From Campylorhamphus procurvoides (lineage: Eukaryota > Chordata > Aves > Passeriformes > Dendrocolaptidae): 64,000 nucleotides of DNA. A model generated the notes under the pieces. The model searched no databases and was not told the origin of the DNA. It saw only the letters and a list, made by a program, of their open reading frames with translations. Positions 26,901 through 39,900 of the stretch are shown one piece after another. Positions within the stretch are counted from its first letter, which is position 1. Each line of letters opens with the position of its first letter. The position numbers and the translations under genes were made by a program. The stretch lies in NCBI GenBank assembly GCA_013396655.1, contig WBMV01000852.1:930001-994000 (forward strand), written 5' to 3'.

Positions 26901-26966
26901 AACAACAATAAAAAGCAAATAAACAAAAAACCCCACACAAAACCCAAACCAACCAACCAATCAAAA
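26901..26966. repeat. A/C-rich low-complexity tract
   Basis: The stretch is almost free of G and T and contains AACAACAA, AAAACCCA and AACC repeats (26945-26960). It is simple, degenerate low-complexity sequence with no coding meaning. Confidence 0.8.
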
Positions 26967-27265
26967 TATAGAACAACACCTAAACTCTCCAGCAACATAC
27001 AGAGAATTTGCCTTATTTTACTGGGGAAACTCCAAACTGGACCAGATATTTAGAAATCAAAGTGCCTCTGAAATCTTACTTGTATCTTTCATTCTAATAC
27101 ACTAAAAGAAGACTTGGCATGTAACATATAGGCATAAGTTGGAAATTTTTGGTTCTCTGTTTCTGTGCAAGCCAAATTCCCAAATTACATGGGTCACTAT
27201 GTCTAACCACATTTACTCCTGTAATCATACAGCCATTGAAAAATGAATGGAGAGGGACTAAGATT

Positions 27266-27304
27266 AAAAAAAAAAGAAAAAGCAAAAAAAAAGAAAAAAG
27301 AAAG
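27266..27304. repeat. A-rich purine tract
   Basis: About 39 nt consist almost only of A and G, with a single C. It could be a degenerate poly-A or a GA-type microsatellite. No retroelement body was recognised next to it. Confidence 0.8.
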
Positions 27305-27689
27305 ATGCATTGCTAATAACCCAAGGGCACAAGAGGCAGCAAGTCCAGGCTTCAGAACCAGCTAGGACTGCCAAAAGCACACAGTATGCAGAGAGAGGGG
27401 GCCTGACACCCGGCTATCGTGAATGGCACAAGGTGGAGCCCAGCCAGATCAGCCTGGCCAAATGCACAAAGGCATAACTCGACTTTGAATCCAACCTAAG
27501 AGGATTTCACTGACAGGAACTGCAATGAAGATCATACAAAACAGCAAGAGTGTAATATTGAGGGTTGTAAAATTTACTCGTGCTTGGCAATGTACATAAG
27601 CTCTACTAGAGTAATTTAAAACAAAGATATAGCTGTTTCTTACTGTGAATAGAGAGACATTGAAACCTCTTATCAAGGAAACAAGAATG

Positions 27690-28180
27690 GTTTTTAATGG
27701 TTAATTATACTGCGCCTAATTATTAAAACTCTTAGTAACTGATGCAGCAGAAGCAATTGTATCTGCCTTCTGAAAATGCATATGTGCCATAAACATTTTC
27801 TGTAATGTACTACTTTTTCAGCTTTCAGAAGATTGCCTGTCCTACCTCTATTACCCTTCTGCGTTTTCACTGAGCTTTAATTACCGTTGAAGTATGTCTT
27901 GATTTGCTGATTAAACATCTTAAGCAGTTTAAAAGGAAGGGTCATAATTTTAAATATGCACAAACCCACGTTTAGCTTATTTCACAAAACATAGTATTAA
28001 ATCAAGTCATGTATTCTTAACAGAAAATTTCTGATCATTTCAAAGTATAAATTAATTCTTTACTTAAGTCAATAAAAATGTGAGCTATTCTTGAAAATTA
28101 ACCAAGGAGCAAACGGCACCTTGACTACAGGAGGGCATATATGTAATTTGCAGCCAAAGATGCATATACTTTAATCAGTA
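27690..28180. promoter_or_regulatory. putative conserved noncoding element
   Basis: The block is dense in homeodomain-type TAAT/ATTA cores (GGTTAATTATAC, CCTAATTATTAA, GCTTTAATTACCG), octamer-like ATATGCA, and TGATTTGCTGATTAAA. It shows no repeats and no microsatellite decay. That texture is typical of vertebrate developmental enhancers in gene-poor regions. This is inference from composition only, as conservation was not tested. Confidence 0.2.
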
Positions 28181-28204
28181 CATAATGGAGGGAATGGCTG
28201 GAAG

Positions 28205-28986
28205 TTGTTCACACAGGGATGGCAATTATTTTCCATCTCAGAAATACTTGTTTTCAAAATTTGTCCTGCCTGTCTACACCAGTGCCTTTGGGCTACAGCG
28301 CTTATTTACCTTGAGGATAAATCAAAATGCCTTGTAAGCTATCTATATAGATATAAATGTATACATACTCTAATTCCTCTTCCCTGCTATGGAAATGTGA
28401 GAAATATATGCAGTGGTTTTTTAATCAGCAGGAGAATTTTTGGCATCTCACTAATTGTTTCTGTTAAGATGAGAGCCAGGGATCTGTGGAGTTGGATACT
28501 TAACACAGGCGACTTTTTTCCAAAAGGTTGTTCATTAACGAGTCGGTGCTACATACATGTTTATACATTTTTCAATGAAGAATCTTTCCTAAGCCATTGT
28601 TACTTTTTCTTACAAACAGCTCTCAGAGCATAATTTCATTAGGTAATCAACTTTACTCACACACACTCAACAGACATTGTAATTGCTGGTTACTGCACTA
28701 ATACAGAAAAAAAATGAACTTTGTGGAATCAGAGGCATGGTAGAAAAGGAAATATTTCACTGACATGCTTAGAGAATGATAGAACATTCAAAATTTATTA
28801 CTTCAAATTAGACACTCAGTTCCCCTTCCTATGAAGAGTTATGCAAATGTTTCTGTGAATAGCACTAATCAGTGTAAAATTAGACATCCTCAGCTTTTGC
28901 AGAACTGGGGTTGTGGTCTATTGTTACATAATTACATAAATTACTTGCTTTTTGATAGTCCTTAAGTCACTTATTTAAGTATCTGA
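28205..28986. other. noncoding DNA, no gene recognised
   Basis: A 142-codon plus-strand open frame (28205-28633, starting with a TTG) has scattered Cys and aromatic residues, no family resemblance and no splice context. I regard it as chance. Nothing else was seen. Confidence 0.6.
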
Positions 28987-29004
28987 ATGGAGCTACAGGC
29001 ACAT

Positions 29005-29092
29005 AAATTTGCAAGTGTGATAATAGATCACCCAAGGCCAGACAGTGAATCAATGCCTAAGCTAGGAGAGGAAACCAGGAATCCCAAGTACC
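29005..29092 (-). mobile_element. MIR/CORE-SINE-like relic, reverse orientation
   Basis: The plus strand contains ATCACCCAAGGCCAGACAGT, GCCTAAGCTAGGAGAG and AAACCAGGAATCC in order. These parallel the reverse complement of MIR (CCCAAGGTCACACAG, GGCAGAGCYGGGA, GAACCCAGG) with many substitutions. MIR elements are very old in amniotes, so such divergence is expected. The call rests on remembered consensus blocks. Confidence 0.5.
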
Positions 29093-30990
29093 TGTTGAAA
29101 GACAAGGTGACACAGACTGCTCAGTGTGGAGAAAAAAAATCATTTCCTTTGCAGCCTATACCAATATAAGCCGATTCTGCTCCCCAAACCGTGATTCTCT
29201 CCTTGAAATAATCTTAAATACACTGTGAATTCCTTTACCTTCATTCTTACAAGGGTAGGTGTGGAGGGATTAAAAACACAAAAAGCCAAACCTAAAACTC
29301 AAAACATTCTTCACTAGGGTTAAATCACTAATTGCTTGCACTCTTCTTGCAGTGGTCCTAATTACACTGTAAATAAGACTATGTATGCTATCAGCTGAAT
29401 TACGAAAACAGTTTAATTACCCTGAAAAATGCTTATCAGTAAGAAGTTTATAGGAAACCAACAAAGTGGCTTTGTAATTACTGCAGAAAATTTAAGTCTA
29501 AAGTTGTGCCAAAATAAGCCCCCACATGAAAAAAATTCACATTTAGAATAAATTTGCTGTAAATTTTTTGGGGTACCCAATTGAAGGCAGGATATGTACT
29601 TTTTAAAGGGCAGAACAGCACAGACACTATTTTAAAGAGTTCAGTCCCTCTTTCCCCACCACTGCAACAATTATTCCCCCAGCAAGCACCAATGGGACTG
29701 GGAAAGCAGAGAGGGGGGGGAATTAGATAGTAGGCAATCTGGCAGCTTGAAGGACCCTGAAACCTACCTACATCAAAAACATATCAAAGGTTCAACTGGT
29801 TTTCATGTGCTTCAGTTTCAATGAGCTTCCATTTTCAGTAGAGACACAAGCCTTCAGAAAATATCCAGCCAGATTAACAGGAGCTGCTTCTTGCTTTTCA
29901 AAGAGAATATAAAGTCACTTTAACAACAAACTGCTGTGGCTCAGCAGCAGCTGATGCAATGTGAAGTGGCAAAACCTGGTCACTGCCTGAGCTTCCATGA
30001 GAACTTGGTTACTCTTCCTTTTGGGAAATGAGTAAAAGGTGGAAAAAAAAAAGAAAAAAAATATTTTCTGCTTCTGAATATCCCAAATGTTTCTAGCCTC
30101 CTCTGGGTTTGAAATTGCTCATTCTCAAGTCAGGCCTGCGACCCTGCATTTTGGCACCTGTGTTTCCCAACAGTATCTGGTGCACCCACTAACAGGTAAT
30201 ATTTCTGGATATGGAAATATATAAGATATACTTAAAATGCCAAAGAACTGGTTTTGGTATTCAAGGAACATCTCAAATAAGTGGAACAACAGTGATTTTT
30301 ACATAATGCTGAAACATCATTTCTTTTTTGTGTATTATATTATGCATTTTCATTGGTATCTGGTAATAGCAAGAGCAAACTAAATACCAAGCCTTCACAG
30401 AATTCCGTAGGCTTTCGATACATCCCAGGAGAGATGTGGAAAATAATGCTTCACCTTCTAGAAAACTTAATGTAGTCTGTAAGGTAGGACATTTGAGGTA
30501 CGATCTCTGCATTACAAAACAGCACATTTGCACATGAGGCACCACCACTGATACAGCACAAGCAGCCTCAAGGTTAAACAACCCACTGACAGTGGCAATT
30601 GAGGCAACAGTTATGAATAACAGCTGGAGATAAGATGCTCTTCCCTGGGAGTGAACTGATGACCCTCACAAACACAGAGCACTGAAATAAATCAATTACT
30701 GACTAATAATAATGTTTCTGCAGTTTCTAAACTTCACCAAATCCATAATGGATACTTTTTGCATTTCATAGAATTGATGAGCAAGGAATCATCTTGTTTT
30801 CTCAGAAGAAGAATGGAATGAAGTTTTCTTGGAAATTATGGCTCTTGACTGCCTTGGAAAGTGTAGGCAGACTGCTCAGAATCAGTGCACAGTGTTAATC
30901 AGTGCGAGATCATCATCCTTCTTAGGTGGGAATAAAAAGCTCTAAGTCTAACGTGGCAAAATGCAAATGAACACCAGAACTGTCAGATGG
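29093..30990. other. noncoding DNA, no gene recognised
   Basis: AT-rich sequence with a G run at 29712-29719 and an A-rich tract at 30041-30061. No open frame has recognisable content. A consensus-like acceptor and donor near 30171-30194 bracket only 22 nt. Confidence 0.65.
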
Positions 30991-31419
30991 TCAGAGGGCT
31001 GGAGCACCTCTGCTATGGAGACAGACTGAGAGAGCTGGGGTTGATTACCTAGAGAAGAGAAGGCTCTGGGAAAACCTTATGGCATCTTCCAGTACCTAAA
31101 GGGGATGCAAGAAAGGCAGAGAGGGACTTTTGACAAGGGCATATAGTGATAGGACAAGGGGCAATGGCTTCAAATCAAAAGAAGGCAGGTTTAGATGAGA
31201 TATTAGGAAAAAATTCTTCCCTGTCAGGGTGGTGAGGCCCTGACACAGGGTGCCCAGAGAAGCTGTGGCTGCCCCATCTCTGGGAGTGTTCAAGGCCAGG
31301 TTGGATGGGACTTGGAGCAACCTGGGCTAGTTGAAGGTATCCCTGCCCATGGCAGGGGCTTAGCACTAGATGGTTTTGAAGGTCCTTTCCAACTCAAACT
31401 GTACTATGATTCTATGATA
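30991..31419 (+). mobile_element. CR1 LINE 3' fragment, forward orientation
   Basis: This is the longest CR1 piece in the window. It contains GGGCTGGAGCACCTCTGC, GAGAGCTGGGGTTGATTACC, GAGAAGAGAAGGCTCTGG, TTCTTCCCTGTCAGGGTGG, GCCCAGAGAAGCTGTGGCTG, GTTCAAGGCCAGGTTGGATG and GGTCCTTTCCAACTCAAAC in consensus order. It ends in the diagnostic CR1 3' octamer repeats (ATGATTCTATGAT) at about 31406-31418. It covers roughly the last 430 bases of the element and is 5'-truncated, without the reverse-transcriptase frame. The intact octamer tail shows insertion at the normal 3' end. Confidence 0.97.
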
Positions 31420-31739
31420 TTTTTTTATTTAAGCATATTGACAAGACCAGTAACAGAAAACATACATATCTTATTCCAGTAGCCTGAGAGATCCACATGC
31501 ATGCTGAATTTAGCCATTTTAAATGTACTAATTTCCAATTTTAAGCAGTGCCAAACAAATTGGCTGGCTCATATTTGAACACTTCACCTTAAGAGATTTC
31601 TCAGCTGAGGACTGTGTATCATGTCCTCAGAACACACTGGGACTCCCACCAATGTAAGCTGCATGTGCAAACTGAAGGCAGCTCATGGTCCTGTGAGATA
31701 AACTGCTTGCTCTTTTATACCCTGCAGCATTTAATTTGA
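31420..31739. other. noncoding DNA
   Basis: A T-rich flank of the CR1 is followed by unremarkable sequence. Nothing is recognised. Confidence 0.65.
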
Positions 31740-31799
31740 AAACAAACAAACAAAAACCCCAAACAAACCCCTCAAAAAGCCCAAACAAAAACAAACTGC
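31740..31799. repeat. A/C-rich low-complexity tract
   Basis: AACAAACAAACAAAAACCCC and related A/C words run for about 60 nt. This is low-complexity sequence resembling the tract at 26901-26966. Confidence 0.8.
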
Positions 31800-33674
31800 T
31801 TTGCTTGCTGGAATTCACATCTGCAGTGTCCATAACAAATTGGATATTTGAATAATATCTTTCTCCTAATCTTCCTTATAATTCTGTACGATTTGGTGGC
31901 CTATTTTAATGATTCTACTTTGATAATAGTCAAGTTTTTTGACCTCAGACATCAGATACTAAAGTCATTATATAGTTGAATGCTCCTAGACACCTACCAG
32001 GTAGTGCAGAAAGCCCAGGTGAAAATGAGGTTTTGATGATGACGGTGGCTCATGTGGGAGCCACATATTCTTCTGTTCTCTAGAAGAATATAAGAACTGC
32101 AGGCAGAGCTGGACCTTAAGGCAAACCAGAGAATTTGCAGTCCCTGTAAGCTCTTTTCCTCAAAGAAAACCCCCCAAACCAATCAACCAATAACAAAAAA
32201 GAAACCTACTAAAAATATGAAAAAAGATCCTCATTGCCAATAAAATTATGTAGCTGTGAACAGAGGCTTGTCCTAGATGCAGCCATCCAGCTAAGTGCAC
32301 TGGAGCTGCTTGAGGGCAATCATCTGCCCCACTCAGCAGGAGCACACCCACAAGCCTGACAGTAGGAAACATAGAAAGAAAAAAGTGTGAATAAATCTTT
32401 CATCCTGTTAATTCCAGTAGACACCCAGTAGATACATGGAAATCCAAGACTAAATTTGATAATAATATAAAGACTACCTTCTATACCCTAGACGAAAATC
32501 TAAAGTCTAACATATACTTCTGTTTTTTTTGAAAGCAGCTTTGTGAGCTCTCAGGAGATTACAGCATGTAAACGTGGCACATTTAGCTTTACAAGTAAAA
32601 GTCAGAACAGGTCATGTCCATAGAGCCCAGTTTTCAGAAAACAGGTATTCAGCACTTCCAGTAAATGAGGCATAGTTCAAAGTATCAGATCCCAGCAATT
32701 GGTAGTCACGTCAGGAAATCCTGGCCTAAATATTCATCAAGGCAACTATGGCTTTGCTCCTTTATGATTCGGTATTTGGTGCCTTTTCCACCCAGAACAG
32801 GGAATCTTCAAGATCTCTCCTAAGTCAAATAAGTTTCAAACAATTTAGAAACTGTGGAGAAAAACTTGAGTGACTTGGAGGAGAGAGGTGATTTTTAAAA
32901 AAACATAATGACTACAACTGCCATTTTTCCTCTAGATTTTCCATTTCCACCCAAATCCAGTCAGTCATACAACAGGCTTCTATGGGGTGGCTCTGACCTA
33001 CCCTGGCACTTAAATACCAGACATCTTAAAACAGCAACATGATTTCATGAACAGCAAGAATCCTGATAAATGTACATTAATTTCAGATAGAACCCTCTTG
33101 TATACCAAACACTGGTTCTCATGGGATTTGCTCTTCACCATTGCCAGAATGCCCTGTAACATGCACCCTGACTCTGGCTGTGCAAGCTAAATTTGCTGTG
33201 ATTAGTAGGGCTGAAAGGAAAACGGCTGCACTAATATTCAAGCTGTTTGAAGAGAGGTTTACTGCCCCCAAAAGAATCATTTAATTATAACACACCATTT
33301 TCTTTAGATCTACATATAAAAGAGTTAATTTGCCTAAGCATGCACCAATGGGGCTAATGGATAAAGGTTTTTATTAGGGATGTGCCAAACAGTTCAATAA
33401 TTATTTGAATACTGTGGAGACCTCTCAAACATGTAGCTTTGGTGTGCAATAATTCTGTTCAATTAATGGGTTTATTTCCTTCACAGATATTCTTTCAGAA
33501 GTACTCCATCATCCATGCAGTGCTGCTCAGAGACAAGTTGTAAACACTTTCTCTTTACTGGTAACTTCTAAAGACATGATGTTGTTCTTTCACACAGCTG
33601 TACTCAGTACAGGAGGAAACCTGCAGAGAAATACATAAAAAATGCTGTACATAATTCTCTTTGGAACCGAGTTA
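31800..33674. other. noncoding DNA, no gene recognised
   Basis: No open frame exceeds about 70 codons, and no repeat family was recognised in this stretch. Confidence 0.65.
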
Positions 33675-33704
33675 ATTGGTGATAATAATATTATTGCAAC
33701 CAAT
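33675..33704. promoter_or_regulatory. near-palindrome with two inverted CCAAT boxes
   Basis: ATTGGT and ACCAAT bracket an AATAATATTATT core. Twenty-four of 30 bases match the reverse complement. The paired CCAAT/ATTGG motifs fit NF-Y sites in inverted orientation. There is no nearby recognised promoter, so any function would be enhancer-like. This is inferred from motif only. Confidence 0.3.
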
Positions 33705-36248
33705 GAAATCACATCGGCTTTCAAAGTCTTAAGCACTCTTTTCTGCATTTCAGCATGAAGCTCTACATGACAGAAGGTGGCACACTCAGCAACTCTTCCA
33801 GCATTAGTTACCAGAGACAGCCATTAATATGACTCTAAATCTTCCAGAGTAAATGCAGCCCTGGTATCTGTGCACTATTGCTGAAACTGCATGCCTCCAT
33901 ATAACTATCAATTTGAAGTTTTAATAGCTGTTAGTAATAAATTAAAAAAGAAAAAAAAAGTCTTTTTTCAGCAAACTCAGACAAGTTAAAGGAGGGCACA
34001 GTGAAGTCCAGTGCACACATTAACAACACTGAAGTAAAACTAATCCATGACTGGACTCCTCTGTGTCACCTGTTGTCTCTGCCTATTTTTCCTGAACCCT
34101 CTTCCTTTAGTTCTTCTTTCCTTTCAGTCTGAATCTTTTGCACAATCCACTGATAGGGCTGGGAAAAAAATGACAGACCTAATAGGGCCATTGCCATCCA
34201 GCTGGTAGCCGTCCTTGAACGGGCTCTTTCTTTGCCCTTAACCTTTATCCAGATGGCTTATTTGAATGTCAGAAAGCAGCAAGTTTGTATGACTAGACCT
34301 TCTCAGATGGTCTTAAGGTCCACAGCTTCAAAAGCATTTCAGTGCCTATCTATCAGAAGAGTCTGGTAACTAAATATTTATGCAAAGCTGTCTCTAGGCA
34401 TTATGTATTAAACTGCTTTGTCTCTGTTATGTTACAAAGACATATTAAATCTTTATGTAAAACATGTTTCCTATTCAGGAGCTTAGTTCAACTTATACTA
34501 CTTGAGAGTTATCTGCTCTGAGTTTAACACTTACCATTGTAATGATTTTTCTTAGCCTTTTTTATATGATATTGTGGAGCACTTTTGATACTCTTCAATG
34601 ATTAGCAACATAGAGGAAATGATACAGACAGCTCTAGCTAAAGTCAATACCTCCATCATGGGTTTTTTTGGTTTCTTTATTTTTCTCCTCCTTTTTTTAC
34701 TCCTCACTTCTCCACTTCCAACTGTGCAATTATTTTCTCCTGCTACCAGCACAATAACAAAAAGGGATGAGGACAGAAGTCGTGACTGCAAAAGACCATA
34801 AACATTACAACATTTACATGGTGACATTTCTACAGTGGCCAAATGTTTACCTAATGACATCTCCAGAGCTTCCAGAGGTTAGGCCACTCAGGGTCACAGG
34901 ACAGCTTTTGCTTTCTTTAGCCACCTAGGGTAGAAAATGTCCATCAGGGAGGCACCTTGTTCTTTCTCTGACAATGAACTTTGGCAACTTGAGACAGAGG
35001 GAAAAGTACTCAAGTTCCTGAGACTGAACCTAATCATCAAAATAATACTTCTGAAATTGTTTTCCTAAATTATTCGATGAGAAGACACAGATACGGCTTT
35101 GTCCCATTTACCCTTCCTAGTAAGAATCTCTTATTTCCTAAACAACAAGGGCATCATATTTAAACACAGCAACTTTTTCAGTAGTTGAAATTGAATACCA
35201 CTGAATACATTGACCTTTACAAAGATTTAAAAATAACCTTGAATGTTGTCTTGCATTAGGTTTCATTATTATTCGATTGCATCTGATGAGCTGGCAGTAA
35301 TTTCCACTTCTTTTTGCTTGTGGAACAAACACCTTCTCATATCTACAGGGTAAACTATATATGGAAAAGTGTACAAAAGGCTCCCTGATAAAATACAGAT
35401 AAAACATGTCAGCGCAGTGGATGTCCGGGGCATTGGTCAGAGCAGCATCTCATACACCCAACCTCAGTACAATTTACACAAATTCCTGCTAACTTCTCCT
35501 ATTTTCTTCCTCAAGGCCCCCAATATTTTTAAGAGCATTTATTTAAGCAGAGACATATTTTCTACATATACAGAATTCAGCTATGTGCTTCTGGAAAGGA
35601 AACAGCTGGAAATTACAATAACAAAAAAGCCTTTTAAGAGTTACCTTTTCAAAGAGACATACAAGAAGAGTTTGCTCTTTGTCCACATTTGTATGGGCAA
35701 CAGTTATTTTCTCACCTTCATTCTACTTACACTTGCACCACAACATGTCAAAGTTTACAAATTAGTGAGATATATTGCTCTGGCCTACCTGTTAGTCACT
35801 TAAATACCTCCAAGGATCAAGGACCAAACAAACTGGCTATTTTAGAAAACACAACAGAGTGCAAAAATGTCCAATGTTCTCATTCCATCAACACTCACAC
35901 TGACTGAAAACCTGACATGTGTCTCAAACAAATGGTAACTCTCCTCCCATGGTAATTCCCACACAGATATCCCACCTCTCTTGACAGATGTTCAAGTATG
36001 TGCCTGGGAGGTGGCAAAGCCTGCACAGTTGAAATGTGATAAGCATTAAGCAGTCTCAAACAAAGTCTTTCTTGGGATCTTTCCTAGTATTTTGCTACTT
36101 CCGAGCTTGGCAGTACAATACAGGGAAAGCAAGAGACTTTTAATTATGTTCTGAATGTTATACTGTTACAACTGTTACAAGGTACAGTCAACTGGACTCT
36201 TCATCAAGAAATATGTCATAGTGGAATGCATGAGCATAAAGTCATTCA
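33705..36248. other. noncoding DNA, no gene recognised
   Basis: A plus-strand open frame of 144 codons at 35369-35803 (starting with a TTG) has an aromatic-rich, membrane-like C-terminal part. No family is recognised and it is not bordered by good splice sites. A pyrimidine-rich tract lies at 34663-34717. No mobile elements were recognised. Confidence 0.6.
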
Positions 36249-36293
36249 CTGTCACATTTGAAATCCTTGATGAAAGGTGTGATAAATAAATAT
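36249..36293 (+). mobile_element. possible SINE/LINE 3' tail relic
   Basis: TTTGAAATCCTTGATGAAAG followed by GTGTGATAAATAAAT resembles the widespread amniote tail motif (CTTTGAAATCCTTGGATGAAAGGCGCTAT). That motif occurs at the 3' ends of MIR-like/CORE-SINE elements. Only this tail is recognisable. Confidence 0.4.
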
Positions 36294-36328
36294 TTCTTTA
36301 AAATATGCAAAAAAGTCTGTTTTTCTTT

Positions 36329-36346
36329 TTTTGTTTGTTTGTTTGT
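36329..36346. repeat. (TTTG)n microsatellite
   Basis: About four copies of TTTG follow a T-rich run. A longer relative of the same unit occurs at 41701-41719. Confidence 0.8.
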
Positions 36347-36846
36347 AACTTTTAAGTAAAAGCAAAAGGCGGAAAGCACTAACTTTTCTTGATCTGATCA
36401 TATATGTTTCAAGGATGCAAATGATGGTTTCAAAGTTACATTTACTTCCTTGGTGTAAACAAAATAAAGTAAATGCAAGTAAACAGGTTTTGCTCTACCA
36501 ACAGACAGTCTGAGAGGATGTTCTGACTTCGGTAAGACTCTTGCAAGCAACACGGATGGTCTGCACTAAGACCTTAACAGATCCCTCAGGTTTAGTCTTG
36601 AATCAGTGAAGGTATTTTCTGATTTACCCACATTCACTAAGAGCAGAACTTCAAACATAAGTAAACATTCATTTTAATAAACTGCTTGGTATTAATAATT
36701 CATTACACTGCCATCAGTGACTTAATAATTCTTTTCTAACTCTTATTGTGAAGATGTGAAGCTAGTAACAAAAGCTTTCTTCTTGCCAACAGTGCTCAAA
36801 AAAATAATTATTCCTCTCTTATATCTCCCTTCTGGATACTCTCCAG

Positions 36847-36929
36847 GTATTTGCTTCAATATTCCATGTGGGGAGAAATCCACATATTTTTGCTTTTATC
36901 TGGCCTGGAAGAGAACATGCAACAATCAG
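36847..36929 (+). other. weak candidate exon, 83 nt
   Basis: A long pyrimidine-rich tract ends in CTCTCCAG at 36846, and CAATCAG is followed by GTAGGA at 36930. All three frames are open across the 83 nt, so no frame can be chosen, and its length is not a multiple of three. The splice signals are respectable, but no protein similarity is recognised. It could be a noncoding or alternative exon, or chance. Confidence 0.15.
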
Positions 36930-39900
36930 GTAGGAGAAGGCCTGTCTGAGAAAACCCCTTTTCTATATTTGAACTCTTGATCCCACTGGAGTGAAAAATG
37001 TTCTGTTCTTTGCAGCTCTAAAATAAACTGGGAAACAAAGGCTTTGTTACAGTAGGAACTCTTTATATTGATGCCAGTATATCATAGAGATATACACATG
37101 TCTCCTATATTTCTCAAACTGCACATTCAAGACTGGAAGGAACTAGCAACAAAGCAAACAGGTCATATATCATTATTAACATGTTTTGCCAGGTACAATT
37201 CAGGCTTAAGGTCTCTGAAGGACAATCCTCCCTGTTTTGCCCAACAAACCCAGGTTCTGTCAATAATGCAAGCATATCTAGTTCCAAATTGTGCTATTTT
37301 TTTGTTCTCAAAACATAACATTACTGTTTTCATAAATAAGTCTTTAGGTATCATTTATGTTTAATTTCAAGAGGTTTATACAATATTTTCCAGGTAATAT
37401 GCAGGCCCTGGGTTACTGGTATACAGAATAATGTTCTGGCTGAACATGTGGAAGGACATTTGCAATTCTACCAAAGCTTTCAAAATCATTTTGTACCTGA
37501 TAGTTTCCGTGTTAGGAATGGTTAAATGCTGTTCCATGGGACAACAAGAGCAATTCAAGGTTACAGATCTGTCTTACTTGGGAAGCATTTTGTATGAGGC
37601 AGAATTGCATACCTGTGTATCAGGTCTGTTTTGATAAGTCACAGGAAGCATGGAACCAGAGGTGAATGCTGTCCCTTGTGTCTGCTGCTATGTTTTCCTT
37701 GCTTCCCATGCAGCATTTCCAAAATGTTTGTGTGTAAGACTCTATTCACAAAGCTGTATTTTGACAGAGCCAACGTACACAGCAGCATAATGTAAGAAAA
37801 CTCATCTAGGCTGTGCTTCATCTGAGACTTCAGCTCATCTATATGCTAATTCGACCGGGATGCAAGTTGGATTCTTCAGAAGACTGTGCTCCTAATATCC
37901 TTTTAACACATAATTTAATATCATGATTTGGGGACAGGCAGTAAAAGTTAGTGCACTGTGTTGTTCTGTAAATCTGTTGATTGCTTCTTTCAGGGATACT
38001 GCATCAAGCATTGGCTTTTCAGCTGAAAGGACAGCAAGGTCTGTCACCCTGATCTGGCTCATTGTGCCACTGAGCCACAAATGCAACACTGAAGAGCGTT
38101 AAATAACACTTCACAGATGTTAATGTAGAATAATAAATGGCATGGTACAAGGCTATAAGGAAGTGCCCATTTTTATGCTGGCAATTGAACCACTTATCAC
38201 TGAAAAGCCATTATTTGCATGTGAAACTTACTCTGCAACACTTGTTATAACTATTGACTTCTAGATCCTACAGCATAGAAAAGAAATATTAATAATTAAA
38301 AAAAACCACAGCACAAATTTGTGAACTGAACTCTAATGAGTTCAGGAAATACTTTTCTCCACATGAAAAAAAAGGAAGAAAAAACCAACAGCAAAACAAC
38401 TAGTAATGTTTACATCCGCTTCATGATAGAAAGTGGCTACAAAGTTGCTCTTTGTAGCTTCATTTTTTATTATATTTCTTATTTTTATTTTATATATTTA
38501 TTATGGTTTCCTTGTAGAGATAACCGACAATGACTTTTATCAAATGTTTCTTGTGGAGATAAATTGTTAAATTTTCCATTTTTTGCATTTTTGTGCTTTA
38601 AAGGCATGATTGTTTACAGAAGCATATTAACTACGTGGTTCAGAACATATGCCTATCTGGTTGGGAGCTTTACAAGAATCTGCATAATTCAGTATAAACC
38701 TGGTGTTGGCAGCTGGTACCACCCTTTAAATCTCTGTAGTGAAATACAGCACCCATGAGAACTACCCCTGAGGTGCCACAACCAAAGGCCCACCAGTCAA
38801 AAGTGTCCAAATACTGAATTTCAGACACTGACTTATTGCCAATATGTAACATATAGCAGTTAGTGGCTAATACGCACCAGCTAATCAATTTAAATACTAT
38901 GTTAGCAGAAAAAGAAAGTTAAAGAGTTTTCACATACTAGGCAGTTCCTGCGAGGTTCACTTTGTGAATAAGAATCTAAAAGATAAATTCTTGAAAATAT
39001 CCATGAAGGTTAAAATCCATACCCTGCTAGAAACAAAAACCCGCACCACTCAGTCAACATCAAAGACAAGATACACCAAATGAATTATACATAAGAAAAG
39101 TCAAATGTTGGCTTCAATGCATGGGCCAAGCCTTTAGGCTGGTATAAATCCATACACCAAAAGTTTTTTGTACAGAGAGAGACAGGTATTATAATAACTC
39201 TTCAAAATAATTTTACCATAGGCATTTGTAGCAAATCCATCTTATTCAACAAATTTCAAGAAATTCACTCACCTTTATTATTGTTCATGCCTTGCTTACA
39301 GCAGAACACACTTCAGATTAAGGAATAGTTAAAGGAGTAACACCATTCATAAACACAGTTAATTGGGAGAAAAAGATGTTCTGGAACAGTTCCTTGTATA
39401 AATAAATACCCTCTCAAGTGGCTGATGGATGTCCCACTGAAGGATCAATTTCTTCCCTGCGACAGGAATCATTGAAACCAAAATAATCAATTCATGAAAC
39501 AAATCCTGGCTAATGGATATGTTTACTAAATTGAAGAGCCCTCAGAAATTTCTTTCTAAAATATGATCCATACCTTAAGTAATCACACTGTGATATTTCC
39601 TAGTCAAAGAGGAAGAAAGGAAAAAGAATAAGATTTCACTGTCTACGTTCCCCAGATATGTTTATGAAGGCACAGTCACTTTTTAAGTGCAAGCACTTTT
39701 CAAAGACGTTCACTGCATCTTGGAGGAAAACTCAAGAGTCAAATAGAATGCAGTAACACTAAAGAACAGATATAAATAGGATACTAATAAAAACTATAAG
39801 GACTTCCAGTGGCAGAGAGTAATTTTTCTCTAAGCCCTTCTCATATCAAAGTTGAATTCAGCTCTGCATTTGAGGAGGAGATGACAGAGTTCACAGAAGC

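Noticed and set aside
28205..28633. 142-codon plus-strand open frame
   Set aside because: No family resemblance, no ATG at its start and no flanking signals.
30150..30197. Acceptor and donor bracketing a 22-nt microexon
   Set aside because: Too short to judge, and such pairs occur by chance in tens of kilobases.
35369..35803. 144-codon plus-strand open frame with a hydrophobic C-terminal half
   Set aside because: Starts only with TTG, has no splice borders, and resembles AT-rich random translation (Phe/Leu/Tyr/Ile-rich).
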